Shown here: positions 1 to 6,469 of the stretch, in pieces
Position numbering within the stretch: the first letter of the stretch is position 1
How the letters are laid out: every line of letters begins with the position of its first letter
The notes under the pieces: model-generated
Told to the model about the DNA's origin: nothing
What the model saw: only the letters and a program-made list of their open reading frames with translations
Database searches by the model: none
Translations under genes and position numbers: made by a program
Origin: CBEULR01 sp965544035
Lineage (GTDB): Bacteria; Bacillota; Desulfotomaculia; Desulfotomaculales; Desulforudaceae
NCBI GenBank assembly: GCA_965544035.1
Contig: CBEULR010000020.1
Location: 1 to 34,360, forward strand
Direction: 5' to 3'
Length of the DNA: 34,360 nucleotides

Positions 1-42
1 ACCATTTGACGCCCAGGCCTTATTTTCCTTTTTACAGACATT

Positions 43-117
43 TTAAGACATTACCCAAATTAAAGCTGCTGTGAAAGCTGCTAGACCTATCAGGCCTAAT
101 AGAAACCCTGGTGACAC
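43..117 (-). CDS. Candidate 24-residue hydrophobic membrane peptide
   Basis: A short frame starts at GTG (115-117) and ends at TAA (43-45). An AGGTGA ribosome binding site (125-130) lies 7 nt upstream of the start, a near-ideal spacing. Residues 5-23 are almost all hydrophobic (it begins MSPGFLLGLIGLAAF and ends LIWVMS), long enough for one membrane-spanning helix. An in-frame stop 6 codons upstream leaves GTG as the only start. One nucleotide after the stop another ATG (39-41) opens a frame (MSVKRKIRPGR...) that runs off the window and may be the next gene. I do not recognise the family. Single-helix peptides of this size exist as subunits of membrane complexes, but no function can be assigned. 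Chance is a real alternative at this length. Confidence 0.35.
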   Translation of the reverse strand: MSPGFLLGLIGLAAFTAALIWVMS

Positions 118-124
118 GTCACTT

Positions 125-181
125 TCACCTGCCTTTTACCAATCTTTTTACTTCAATCCCATAAGAACAATCCATTACCAT
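125..181 (-). CDS. Candidate 18-residue peptide coupled to the hydrophobic peptide
   Basis: ATG at 179-181 is preceded at 9 nt by an AGGTGA site (191-196). The frame encodes MVMDCSYGIEVKRLVKGR and stops at TGA (125-127). That TGA forms part of the AGGTGA site serving the following hydrophobic frame, an arrangement typical of translational coupling. A still shorter frame upstream (200-232, 10 codons, Lys-rich) also ends in a TGA inside an AGGTGA, but has no visible binding site of its own. No homologous family is recognised. It could be a leader peptide or a chance frame in AT-rich DNA. Confidence 0.22.
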   Translation of the reverse strand: MVMDCSYGIEVKRLVKGR

Positions 182-281
182 CTTAGTACTTCACCTTTTT
201 CACCTGCTCTTTTTTTTTACATATTTTATCATATAGGCTTTGCTCTATCTATTGGTACCATTTCTATTTCCGCTAAATTGT

Positions 282-364
282 TTGCACACCCCAAACCAAA
301 AATGCACACCCCTCAACAAATTTACACCCGGGGTGTGCATACCTTTTGGCAGAAGGGTGTGCAA
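282..364. repeat. 83-nt imperfect palindrome with four GCACACCCC-type motifs
   Basis: GCACACCCC occurs at 284-292 and 304-312. Its reverse complement occurs at 330-338 and, with one mismatch, at 354-362. The arms nest into one long stem: 282-291 pairs with 355-364 (10 bp), 296-301 with 344-349 (6 bp) and 302-312 with 330-340 (11 bp), around a 17-nt loop with small, nearly symmetric internal bulges. There is no T-tract, so it does not look like a terminator. It lies about 50 bp beyond the tmRNA terminator. Possible roles are a small non-autonomous mobile element, a protein-binding operator, or a structured RNA. The sequence alone does not choose between them. Confidence 0.75.
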
Positions 365-414
365 GGGGGCAAATCAGGCCTATTTCTGCCACCTAATTTG
401 CCCCTGAAAGCACG

Positions 415-437
415 AAAAGCCCTTGCAATAAGGGCTT
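415..437 (-). terminator. Rho-independent terminator of ssrA
   Basis: On the minus strand an 8-bp stem (AAGCCCTT/AAGGGCTT, 417-424 with 430-437) and a 5-nt loop are followed by a short T run. It starts about 30 nt after the tmRNA 3' CCA and would end its transcript. Confidence 0.8.
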
Positions 438-467
438 CCGCATTGTATCATAATTTGCGTTCTAATT

Positions 468-828
468 TGGTGGAGGCGGGGGGAGTCGAACCCACCGTCC
501 GAAAGAACGACCACAAGAGGCCGGCTACGAGCGTAGGCAATGGTTTTAGTTCGCTTCCTTTGGCGCCCATTGCCAGGCTCCGCGGAAGCTAGTTCGGTTC
601 GGTGTCCCCGTTACCCTGCGAACAGAAGGGCTAACGGGTGAGCCCGCTCAAATGACACCCCGGCCCTGCTACGCGGGCTGAAGCAGGCGGGATGCCGGCT
701 GACTTATGCAGCCAGAGCTACTGGTTCGTTCTTGGCAGTTATGCCTTTGCCACCGTTTAACGGGCTGGCAGCAACCCCGGCTCGCTCCTCTTGCCATCAA
801 GTTCCCCCGTCGAAACCATGTCGCCCCC
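468..828 (-). ncRNA. ssrA: tmRNA (transfer-messenger RNA)
   Basis: tmRNA frees ribosomes stalled on broken mRNAs: it is charged with alanine, enters the A site with SmpB, and then acts as message for a degradation tag. The 5' end reads GGGGGCGACATGGTTTCGACGG and the 3' end holds a T-arm (GGTTCGACTCC) and an encoded CCA. The first seven bases pair with the last seven before the discriminator base, with one G-U. The tag frame lies at 704-751. The length, 361 nt, is normal for a one-piece bacterial tmRNA. The gene lies 121 nt downstream of smpB, has its own promoter at 877-905 and a terminator at 415-437. The predicted transcript start is some 40 nt before the mature end, so 5' trimming is needed. 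The 3' end of ssrA is a known integration target for mobile elements. Confidence 0.97.
704..751 (-). other. tmRNA proteolysis-tag reading frame
   Basis: The frame inside tmRNA that ends GTA GCT CTG GCT GCA TAA encodes GKGITAKNEPVALAA when read from GGC at 749-751. The ending VALAA is the classic recognition signal for ClpXP-type proteases, and the first tag alanine comes from the charged tmRNA itself. The resume codon is inferred: it could be GGC (749-751) or the next codon AAA (746-748), since it is set by upstream RNA structure that cannot be judged by eye. Confidence 0.8.
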
Positions 829-876
829 ATATTATTTCAGTACCCTATTATTCGGGACGGGTACCTATTACCTAAT

Positions 877-905
877 ATTATACCCTGTTTACTTCGTTTC
901 GGCAA
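877..905 (-). promoter_or_regulatory. Sigma-A type promoter of ssrA
   Basis: TTGCCG (900-905), a 17-nt spacer and a perfect TATAAT (877-882) lie between the smpB stop and the tmRNA 5' end. This gives ssrA its own strong promoter, as expected for an abundant RNA. Confidence 0.8.
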
Positions 906-949
906 CTTCTACTGGAAACAAACCCCAACCTCTCACTTCACACTTTTCA

Positions 950-1405
950 CTAGGCCCGGCTCCGGGCGACCCGCTCCATTTCCCGCTGGGCGTCGCGTTT
1001 GGCCTGATCCTGACGCTTGTCGTAGAGCTTCTTGCCCTTGGCCAGCGCTATCTCCACTTTTGCCCGTCCGTGCTTGAAGTAAACCTTGAGCGGGATGATC
1101 GCGAGCCCCTTCTCCCGGCTCTTGCCGAACAGGCGCATGATCTCGGTCTTGTGCATCAGCAGTTTGCGCGCCCGCTTGGGCTCGTGGTTGAACCGGTTGC
1201 CCTGCTCGTACGGGCTGATATGCATGTTTTCCAGCCAGAGTTCCCCGTTTTCCACACGGGCGAAGCTGTCCCGCAGGCTGGCCTTCCCGGCGCGCAGCGA
1301 CTTGACCTCGGTGCCCTTGAGCGCGATTCCGGCTTCGTAGGTCTCGAGGATGTGGTAGTCATGGTAGGCCTTTTTGTTCTGACAAACCGTTTTTACCGGC
1401 GGCAC
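950..1405 (-). CDS. smpB: SsrA-binding protein SmpB
   Basis: SmpB binds the tRNA-like part of tmRNA and carries it to stalled ribosomes, where its C-terminal tail reads the empty mRNA channel. The 151-residue product has the family blocks GTEVKSLR (31-38), HISPY (62-66), and H-x-P-x-R-x-RKLL (74-83), and a basic tail from about residue 124 (KGKKLYDKR). The start chosen is GTG at 1403-1405, because the site GGGGAGGTGA lies 5 nt before it; an earlier in-frame GTG at 1414 sits inside that site and cannot use it. Its RNA partner is encoded immediately downstream. A promoter at 1444-1472 separates it from truA, so smpB and ssrA can be made independently of the ribosomal protein genes. Confidence 0.97.
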   Translation of the reverse strand: MPPVKTVCQNKKAYHDYHILETYEAGIALKGTEVKSLRAGKASLRDSFARVENGELWLENMHISPYEQGNRFNHEPKRARKLLMHKTEIMRLFGKSREKGLAIIPLKVYFKHGRAKVEIALAKGKKLYDKRQDQAKRDAQREMERVARSRA

Positions 1406-1443
1406 GGAGGTCACCTCCCCAAAATAACAAAGGGTTACTACCT

Positions 1444-1472
1444 AGTATAGGTGTTCACCCTCGTCAAAGCAA
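1444..1472 (-). promoter_or_regulatory. Sigma-A type promoter of smpB
   Basis: TTGCTT (1467-1472), 17 nt, TATACT (1444-1449). It lies in the 94-nt gap between truA and smpB, and the -10 box is about 38 nt before the GTG start. Confidence 0.65.
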
Positions 1473-1499
1473 TGCACCATAAGTCAGGAAAAAACGTTT

Positions 1500-2243
1500 C
1501 TAATACTCCACTCTTTCGAGGCGCAGTCCGTGAGGAGGCGCGGTTTGTCCGGCCCGGGAGCGGTCGCGTGACGCGATGATACCAGGCAGCATATCGGGAT
1601 CCAGGCGCCCGCGTCCGACCTCGATCAGGGTTCCGGCGATGATGCGCACCATTTGGTAGAGAAAGCCGTCACCCCGGACGACGATGCGGACCATCGGTTT
1701 ATCGGTTACCACCTCGGCCCCAAAAAGCGTACGGACAGCAGACTTTACCGGTCGGCCCGAGGCCTGAAACGAGCTGAAGTCGTGCTGCCCAACCAGGTGC
1801 CCCGCCGCCTGCTGCATCGCGTCCACATCGAGCGGCCACGGGAAATGATAGCTGTACAGGCGGCGAAAAGGCGACGGAATTTTTCGGTTGTAAATGCTGT
1901 AGACGTATGTCTTGGCTACCGCGCTGTACCGGGCGTGGAAGTCGGGTTCCACTTCTTCCGCACTTACGGCGGCGATGTCGTCGGGCAGCCTGGCGTTAAG
2001 TGCTAGTACAATTCTCTCCGTGGGAATGGTCCACGCGCCGGTTTCAAAATGAACGACCTGGCCGAGTGCGTGCACCCCGGCGTCGGTTCGCCCGGCCCCG
2101 ACTATCGGCACCGGCCGCTTGGCCAAAACCGACAAAGCGTTCTCCAGTTCGCTCTGAATCGTCCTAAGCCCTGAGCCGCTCTGCTTCTGGAAGCCGCTGT
2201 AGGCTGTCCCGTCGTAAGCGACCGTCAGTTTGATCTTACGCAC
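1500..2243 (-). CDS. truA: tRNA pseudouridine(38-40) synthase TruA
   Basis: TruA converts uridines 38, 39 and 40 in the anticodon arm of many tRNAs to pseudouridine. The 247-residue product has the catalytic motif GRTDAGVHA with Asp54, the N-terminal KLTVAYDGTAYSGFQ (5-19) and the C-terminal FLYQMVR of the active site. The start is GTG at 2241-2243, just after GAGGAGA; the open frame extends 15 codons further upstream, but that part overlaps the rplQ terminator. In Bacillus the ecfA1-ecfA2-ecfT transporter genes lie between rplQ and truA and rplM-rpsI follow; both sets are absent here. No clear promoter is visible in the short gap, so it probably depends on read-through past the rplQ terminator. 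Confidence 0.97.
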   Translation of the reverse strand: MRKIKLTVAYDGTAYSGFQKQSGSGLRTIQSELENALSVLAKRPVPIVGAGRTDAGVHALGQVVHFETGAWTIPTERIVLALNARLPDDIAAVSAEEVEPDFHARYSAVAKTYVYSIYNRKIPSPFRRLYSYHFPWPLDVDAMQQAAGHLVGQHDFSSFQASGRPVKSAVRTLFGAEVVTDKPMVRIVVRGDGFLYQMVRIIAGTLIEVGRGRLDPDMLPGIIASRDRSRAGQTAPPHGLRLERVEY

Positions 2244-2262
2244 CGTTCTCCTCAGGTGAATG

Positions 2263-2283
2263 AAAAAGGGGTCGGGCCCCTTT
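2263..2283 (-). terminator. Rho-independent terminator after rplQ
   Basis: On the minus strand AAAGGGG (2277-2283) pairs with CCCCTTT (2265-2271) around a 5-nt loop, followed by two more T. It lies 5 nt after the rplQ stop and marks the end of the alpha operon and of the long ribosomal protein run. Confidence 0.8.
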
Positions 2284-2288
2284 CTCAA

Positions 2289-2627
2289 CTAGACGAGTTC
2301 AAGGATCGCCATCGGCGCTGCATCGCCCCGCCGGAATCCGGTCTTAATGATTCGGGTGTAGCCGCCCGCCCGGTCGTTATACTTCGGCGCGATATCGTTG
2401 AACAGCTTGCGGACGACGTCCTCATCAAAGATATACTCCAGCACCTGTCGCCTTGCTGCAAGGTCGTTCTTCTTGGCTACAGTGACCATCTTCTCCGCGA
2501 TGCTGCGAACTTCCTTGGCCCGTGTTTCGGTTGTCGTGATTCGCTCTTCCTTAAACAGCGAAGTAACCATATTGCGCAGCATTGCCTTCCGGTGGTCAGT
2601 GCGAAGGCCCAGCTTTCTGTAACTCAT
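2289..2627 (-). CDS. rplQ: 50S ribosomal protein L17
   Basis: L17 is a large-subunit protein near the exit of the peptide tunnel. The product has 112 residues, the usual short bacterial length, and the diagnostic start MSYRKLGLRTDHRKAMLRNM, followed by the E-R-I-T-T-T-x-x-R-A-K-E segment (28-39) and the C-terminal GGYTRI (88-93). It begins 15 nt after the rpoA stop, the standard last position of the alpha operon, and a hairpin terminator follows directly. The start ATG has AGGAG before it. Confidence 0.98.
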   Translation of the reverse strand: MSYRKLGLRTDHRKAMLRNMVTSLFKEERITTTETRAKEVRSIAEKMVTVAKKNDLAARRQVLEYIFDEDVVRKLFNDIAPKYNDRAGGYTRIIKTGFRRGDAAPMAILELV

Positions 2628-2642
2628 TTTATCTAACGCTCC

Positions 2643-3590
2643 TTATTCCTCATCCTTACGAAGTTCAAGGCCGATTTCATTCAGCTTCGACACGACTTCC
2701 GCCAGTGACTTCTTACCAAGGTTACGGACTTTCATCATCTCTTCTTCGTTACGCTGGATCAGTTCCTCGACGGTATTGATGCCCGCCCGCTTCAAGCAGT
2801 TATATGACCGCACCGAGAGCTCCAGTTCCTCGATGGGCATTTCAAGAAGCTTGTTCTTTTTCTCTTCCTCTTTTTCAACCATAATCTCCACGTTGTTGAC
2901 CGATTCGGTGAGGCTGGAAAAGAGGCGGAGGTGTTCAATCAGGATCCGCGCCGCCAGGCTGACCGCCTCATCGGGGCGGATGCTGCTGTCGGTCCAGACC
3001 TCCAGCACCAGTTTATCGAAATTGGTGTCCTGACCCACCCTCGTTTTCTCTACCTCAAAGTTCACCTTGGTCACGGGAGTGAAGATGGAGTCCATGGGAA
3101 TAACCCCGATCACATGATTGCCCTGTCTGTTCTTCTCGGCGGGCACGTATCCACGGCCGCGCCCCACCGTAAGCTCGGCAAACATACGGCCGCCCTTGCC
3201 CACGCTGGCGATATACAGGTCGGGGTTCAAAATCTCTACTTCCGGGTCGGTGATGATATCGGAGGCCCTGATGATGCCTTCTTTCTCCACCTCAATCCGG
3301 ATGGTCTTCTCCTCATCGCCGTGCATTTTCAGACGCAGGCCCTTGAGGTTCAAAATGATCTCGGTCACGTCTTCCCGGACACCGGGGATGGTCGAAAACT
3401 CGTGCAACACCCCGTCAATCTTGATGGCGGTCACAGCCGCGCCCGGAAGCGAAGCGAGCAACACCCTGCGCAGGGAATTGCCCAGCGTGATCCCGTAACC
3501 TCTTTCAAGCGGTTCCACGACGAATCGTCCGTAATTCTCCTCCGGACTTAACTCCACACATTCAATCTTGGGCTTTTCAATCTCAAGCAT
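2643..3590 (-). CDS. rpoA: DNA-directed RNA polymerase subunit alpha
   Basis: Alpha dimerises to start assembly of RNA polymerase (alpha2-beta-beta') and contacts promoter UP elements and activators. The 315-residue product has the N-terminal assembly domain (1 to about 228, with GYGITLGNSLRRVLLASLPG), a charged linker (EKEEEKKNK), and the C-terminal domain from about 245 with helices RSYNCLKRAGINTVEELI and VRNLGKKSLAEV that bind DNA. ATG at 3588-3590 is chosen because GAGGAGG lies 6 nt upstream; the frame is open five codons further, but that stretch contains the binding site. It lies between rpsD and rplQ as in most Firmicutes. Confidence 0.98.
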   Translation of the reverse strand: MLEIEKPKIECVELSPEENYGRFVVEPLERGYGITLGNSLRRVLLASLPGAAVTAIKIDGVLHEFSTIPGVREDVTEIILNLKGLRLKMHGDEEKTIRIEVEKEGIIRASDIITDPEVEILNPDLYIASVGKGGRMFAELTVGRGRGYVPAEKNRQGNHVIGVIPMDSIFTPVTKVNFEVEKTRVGQDTNFDKLVLEVWTDSSIRPDEAVSLAARILIEHLRLFSSLTESVNNVEIMVEKEEEKKNKLLEMPIEELELSVRSYNCLKRAGINTVEELIQRNEEEMMKVRNLGKKSLAEVVSKLNEIGLELRKDEE

Positions 3591-3619
3591 TGAAAACCTC
3601 CTCATTGGAAGGGAACATT

Positions 3620-4246
3620 CTACCGGGAGTACATCTCAACAATCAGATGCTCCTGCACCGGAATGTCAATCTGATCCCGCTCCGGTAGGCTGAGAACCCT
3701 GCCCTGAACTTGATCGGCATCGTACTCCAGCCAGGCCGGAGTAGTGCCCTCGGCAGCACGTTCCAATAATTCCTGGATCCGCGGGGTGGATTTGCTCCGT
3801 TCCTTGACTCCGATAACGTCCCCTACGCGCACCTGATAAGACGGGATATTCACTTTCCGTCCGTTGATCGTAAAATGACCGTGACGGATCAACTGCCGGG
3901 CTTCTGCGCGTGAGGCACCCAAGCCTAACCGGTAAACCACATTGTCAAAGCGCCGTTCCAAAAGCCTGAGCAGGTTCTCACCGGTTACACCGGGCTGCAT
4001 GGCGGCTTTTTTGTAGTAATTGCGGAACTGCGTTTCCAGGATGCCGTAGAAACGACGCATTTTCTGCTTCTCACGAAGCTGGAGACCGTACTCTGTAATT
4101 TTACGACGGCCGCGCGTCTGTTGTCCGGGCGGTGTGGGCCGACGATCGATCGTGCAACGGGGACCATAGCACTTATCGCCCTTGAGATAGAGTTTTGTAC
4201 CCTCCCGGCGGCAAAGACGGCAGCGCGCTTCTGTGTACCTTGCCAT
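3620..4246 (-). CDS. rpsD: 30S ribosomal protein S4 (zinc-binding form)
   Basis: S4 is a primary 16S rRNA binder that starts assembly of the small-subunit body and helps form the mRNA entry channel. The product has 208 residues. Cys9, Cys12, Cys26 and Cys31 form a zinc site near the N terminus, which marks the C+ type; the RNA-binding S4 domain lies at about 98-160 (RRFDNVVYRLGLGASRAEARQL). The start ATG has TAGGAGGTAAGG before it. In other bacteria S4 represses its own operon by binding its mRNA; I could not identify such a site here. Confidence 0.98.
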   Translation of the reverse strand: MARYTEARCRLCRREGTKLYLKGDKCYGPRCTIDRRPTPPGQQTRGRRKITEYGLQLREKQKMRRFYGILETQFRNYYKKAAMQPGVTGENLLRLLERRFDNVVYRLGLGASRAEARQLIRHGHFTINGRKVNIPSYQVRVGDVIGVKERSKSTPRIQELLERAAEGTTPAWLEYDADQVQGRVLSLPERDQIDIPVQEHLIVEMYSR

Positions 4247-4264
4247 ATCCTTACCTCCTATGCG

Positions 4265-4651
4265 CTATACACGCCGGCGCTTCGGCGGCCGGCAGCCGTT
4301 ATGCGGAATGGGCGTAACGTCCTTGATTGAGCTGACTTCGAGTCCGGCGGCCTGCAACGAACGAATGGCCGCTTCACGGCCGGCCCCCGGTCCTTTCACC
4401 AATACCGAAACTTCTTTCATACCGTGTTCCATCGCGGCCTTGGCCGCCTTCTCGGCCGACAGCTGCGCCGCAAACGGCGTGCTCTTACGGGAGCCTTTGA
4501 ATCCGACCGTACCCGCACTGGCCCAGGAAATCGTGTTTCCGTGCACATCGGAAATGGTGATCACGGTATTATTGAACGTAGACTTGATGTGCGCTACGCC
4601 CTGCTCAACATTCTTACGTTCTTTCTTTTTTGTTCTGACACGACGTGCCAT
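4265..4651 (-). CDS. rpsK: 30S ribosomal protein S11
   Basis: S11 sits on the small-subunit platform and helps form the Shine-Dalgarno cleft and E site. The 128-residue product has the family features: a basic N terminus (RRVRTKKKERKNVEQG), HIKSTFNNT (22-30), GSRKSTPFAAQ, and the C-terminal DVTPIPHNGCRPPKRRRV. It lies 13 nt after rpsM and 18 nt before rpsD, in the standard alpha-operon order, with a GGGAGG site before ATG. Nothing unusual is seen. Confidence 0.98.
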   Translation of the reverse strand: MARRVRTKKKERKNVEQGVAHIKSTFNNTVITISDVHGNTISWASAGTVGFKGSRKSTPFAAQLSAEKAAKAAMEHGMKEVSVLVKGPGAGREAAIRSLQAAGLEVSSIKDVTPIPHNGCRPPKRRRV

Positions 4652-4664
4652 TTACTGACCTCCC

Positions 4665-5036
4665 TTATTTCTTGCGGCGCACGCCAACGGTCTTCTTCGG
4701 ACCCTTGCGGGTTCGGGCGTTGGTTCTGGTCCGCTGGCCACGCACCGGCATCCCGCGCCTGTGGCGCAGTCCACGATACGAACCGATTTCAATCAGCCTC
4801 TTGATATTAAGCGAAACTTCCCGCCGCAGATCACCTTCGACCTTCAGATTCTTATCGATATAGTCTCTGAGCTTGGAAATTTCGTCTTCGCTCAAATCAC
4901 GTACGCGGGTGTCCGGGTTCACACCGGTCTCCGCCAAAATCTTCTGCGCAACCGAGCGCCCGATCCCGTAAATATAGGTAAGGGCAATTTCAACCCGCTT
5001 CTCCCTGGGCAAATCAACCCCAGCGATTCTTGCCAA
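4665..5036 (-). CDS. rpsM: 30S ribosomal protein S13
   Basis: S13 is in the head of the small subunit; it touches the P-site tRNA through its tail and forms a bridge to the large subunit. The 123-residue product starts MARIAGVDLPREKRVEIALTY and has GIG (25-27), SYRGLRHRRGMPVRGQRT (92-109) and a basic tail ending KTVGVRRKK. The start is TTG at 5034-5036, five nucleotides after GGGGGTGGA; no ATG or GTG in frame fits the family start. It follows rpmJ by 13 nt. Confidence 0.97.
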   Translation of the reverse strand: MARIAGVDLPREKRVEIALTYIYGIGRSVAQKILAETGVNPDTRVRDLSEDEISKLRDYIDKNLKVEGDLRREVSLNIKRLIEIGSYRGLRHRRGMPVRGQRTRTNARTRKGPKKTVGVRRKK

Positions 5037-5049
5037 GCACGTCCACCCC

Positions 5050-5163
5050 CTATCCTTGTCTCTGCTTATGTTTGGGATTACTGCAGATAACCATTACTCT
5101 TCCCTTGCGCTTGATGATCTTACACTTCTCACAGATCTTCCTCACAGACGGGTTAACCTTCAC
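5050..5163 (-). CDS. rpmJ: 50S ribosomal protein L36 (zinc-binding form)
   Basis: L36 is the smallest large-subunit protein and holds 23S rRNA helices together near the base of the L7/L12 stalk. The 37-residue frame from GTG at 5161-5163 to TAG at 5050-5052 reads MKVNPSVRKICEKCKIIKRK and ends CSNPKHKQRQG. Cys11, Cys14, Cys27 and His32 form the zinc site of the C+ type. The binding site AAGGGGG lies before the start. It is found by its conserved place between infA and rpsM and by its sequence. Confidence 0.96.
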   Translation of the reverse strand: MKVNPSVRKICEKCKIIKRKGRVMVICSNPKHKQRQG

Positions 5164-5188
5164 CTAAAAAGCCCCCTTAAACGAATCA

Positions 5189-5404
5189 CTACTTATAGCG
5201 ATACACAATCCGTCCGCGGGTCAGGTCATAAGGGGATAACTCAACCAAGACCCGATCCCCGGGCAGGATGCGGATAAAATGCATACGAATCTTCCCGGAG
5301 ACATGTGCCAGTACCTTGTGGCCGTTGGGCAATTCCACGCGGAACATCGCATTGGGCAAGGGCTCAATTACTTTACCCTCGACCTCAATGACATCCTGCT
5401 TCAC
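5189..5404 (-). CDS. infA: Translation initiation factor IF-1
   Basis: IF-1 blocks the ribosomal A site during initiation and assists IF-2 and IF-3. The 71-residue protein is a single S1/OB-fold domain: KQDVIEVEGKVIEPLPNAMFRVEL (2-25), then LAHVSGKIRMHFIRILPGDRVLVELSPYDL and the end GRIVYRYK. Its start is GTG (5402-5404), which overlaps the TGA stop of the preceding KOW gene in a GTGA, so translation is probably coupled. The binding site AGGAGGGG lies inside the KOW gene end. Confidence 0.97.
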   Translation of the reverse strand: MKQDVIEVEGKVIEPLPNAMFRVELPNGHKVLAHVSGKIRMHFIRILPGDRVLVELSPYDLTRGRIVYRYK

Positions 5405-5688
5405 TCACACCCCTCCTTCTCCACAAAAACCTGGAGTACCTCACGCACTTCAACGTCGGAAATCTTGCGCCGCGTCAAGACTTTGTGGCTGATTTCCGTA
5501 TTCGGTTTGGAATGTATCCGCAAGTGCTTTATGTTCTTCTTCTTGGGATTGGCAACCGTACGCCGAACCCCGTCAGCAACCAGAACCGTTGTATCATCTA
5601 TACCTCTAATCACCAAGTAATACTGTCCTCGGTCTCGGCCGGCTTTAGAGCTGACCACCGTACCGACCTCAATCCCTACCGAGCCCAT
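5401..5688 (-). CDS. KOW domain RNA-binding protein
   Basis: This 95-residue protein belongs to the small KOW-domain proteins found between map and infA in many Clostridia and Bacilli; databases once called them L14e/L6e/L27e-like. The KOW motif is at about 7-34 (EVGTVVSSKAGRDRGQYYLVI), followed by a basic stretch NPKKKNIKHLR (47-57). KOW domains bind RNA and occur in L24, L26 and NusG. Its role is not established; its place suggests a ribosome-linked task. It overlaps infA by 4 nt and lies 18 nt after map. ATG is preceded at 9 nt by GGAGGG. Confidence 0.9.
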   Translation of the reverse strand: MGSVGIEVGTVVSSKAGRDRGQYYLVIRGIDDTTVLVADGVRRTVANPKKKNIKHLRIHSKPNTEISHKVLTRRKISDVEVREVLQVFVEKEGCE

Positions 5689-5706
5689 TCAATAGTACCC
5701 TCCTGC

Positions 5707-6453
5707 CTAAAGCCGGGTCAAGATTTCCGGCTCACCCCTGGTGATGGCGATCGAGTGTTCGAAGTGGGCGGACGGTTTACCATCCCGGGTTACTACCGTC
5801 CAATTATCCGGCAGTGTCATTACTTCGTGTGTGCCCATATTCACCATCGGTTCAATAGCCAGCGTCATCCCGGACTCCAACCGCGGACCGCGCCCCGGCT
5901 GCCCGAAGTTGGGCACCTGCGGTTCTTCGTGCATCTTGCTCCCGATACCGTGCCCGACATAGTCGCGCACCACCGAGTAACCGCGGCTTTCGACGTGCTC
6001 CTGAACCGCGTGCGAAATATCGCTCAGGCGGTTGCCGTCGACGGCCTGGCTGATTCCGGCATAGAGAGCTTCTTCGGTAACCCGGAGTAATTCCAAATCC
6101 TCCTCGCTGACGGTACCCACAGGAAAAGTTACGGCACTGTCTCCAAAATAACCATTAATTTCCGCCCCGATGTCAATACCGATAATATCTCCACTTTCCA
6201 ATCTTCTTAAACCGGGAATCCCGTGTACCACCTGCTCGTTCACCGAGGTACAGATGCTGGCTGGAAAACCGTACAATCCTTTGAATGCAGGCTTGGCGCC
6301 CTGCCTCCGGATATAGTCCTCGGCGATGGTGTCGAGCTCCTGCGTGGTAACCCCGGGCACAATCGCTTTCTCAAGTTCGGCGAATGTTCCCGCCACCACC
6401 CGTCCGGCATCACGCATATATTTCAGTTCCCGGCTTGATTTCTTGGTAATCAT
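5707..6453 (-). CDS. map: Methionine aminopeptidase, type I
   Basis: This enzyme removes the initiator methionine from new proteins when the second residue is small. The 248-residue length fits type Ia without an N-terminal extension. The five metal ligands are visible as Asp94 (IGIDIG), Asp105 (FGDSA), His168 (GHGIG), Glu201 (AIEP) and Glu232 (HFEHS), and the substrate-site His77 is in VVHGIP. The N terminus MITKKSSRELKYMRDAGRV matches the family, so ATG at 6451-6453 is right although the upstream sequence has only a weak ribosome binding site. The gene normally follows adk; here it follows secY after 16 nt. Confidence 0.97.
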   Translation of the reverse strand: MITKKSSRELKYMRDAGRVVAGTFAELEKAIVPGVTTQELDTIAEDYIRRQGAKPAFKGLYGFPASICTSVNEQVVHGIPGLRRLESGDIIGIDIGAEINGYFGDSAVTFPVGTVSEEDLELLRVTEEALYAGISQAVDGNRLSDISHAVQEHVESRGYSVVRDYVGHGIGSKMHEEPQVPNFGQPGRGPRLESGMTLAIEPMVNMGTHEVMTLPDNWTVVTRDGKPSAHFEHSIAITRGEPEILTRL

Positions 6454-6469
6454 AAGAGACAGACCAACC

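Noticed and set aside
71..592. Open frame of 173 codons on the plus strand
   Set aside because: It runs through the palindrome, the ssrA terminator and the 3' end of tmRNA, and has no ribosome binding site.
706..1450. Two overlapping plus-strand frames (706-1077 and 791-1450)
   Set aside because: They lie opposite tmRNA, its promoter and smpB, and are composition effects.
2244..2288. N-terminal extension of TruA by 15 residues
   Set aside because: It overlaps the rplQ terminator and lies before the GAGGAGA site of the GTG start.
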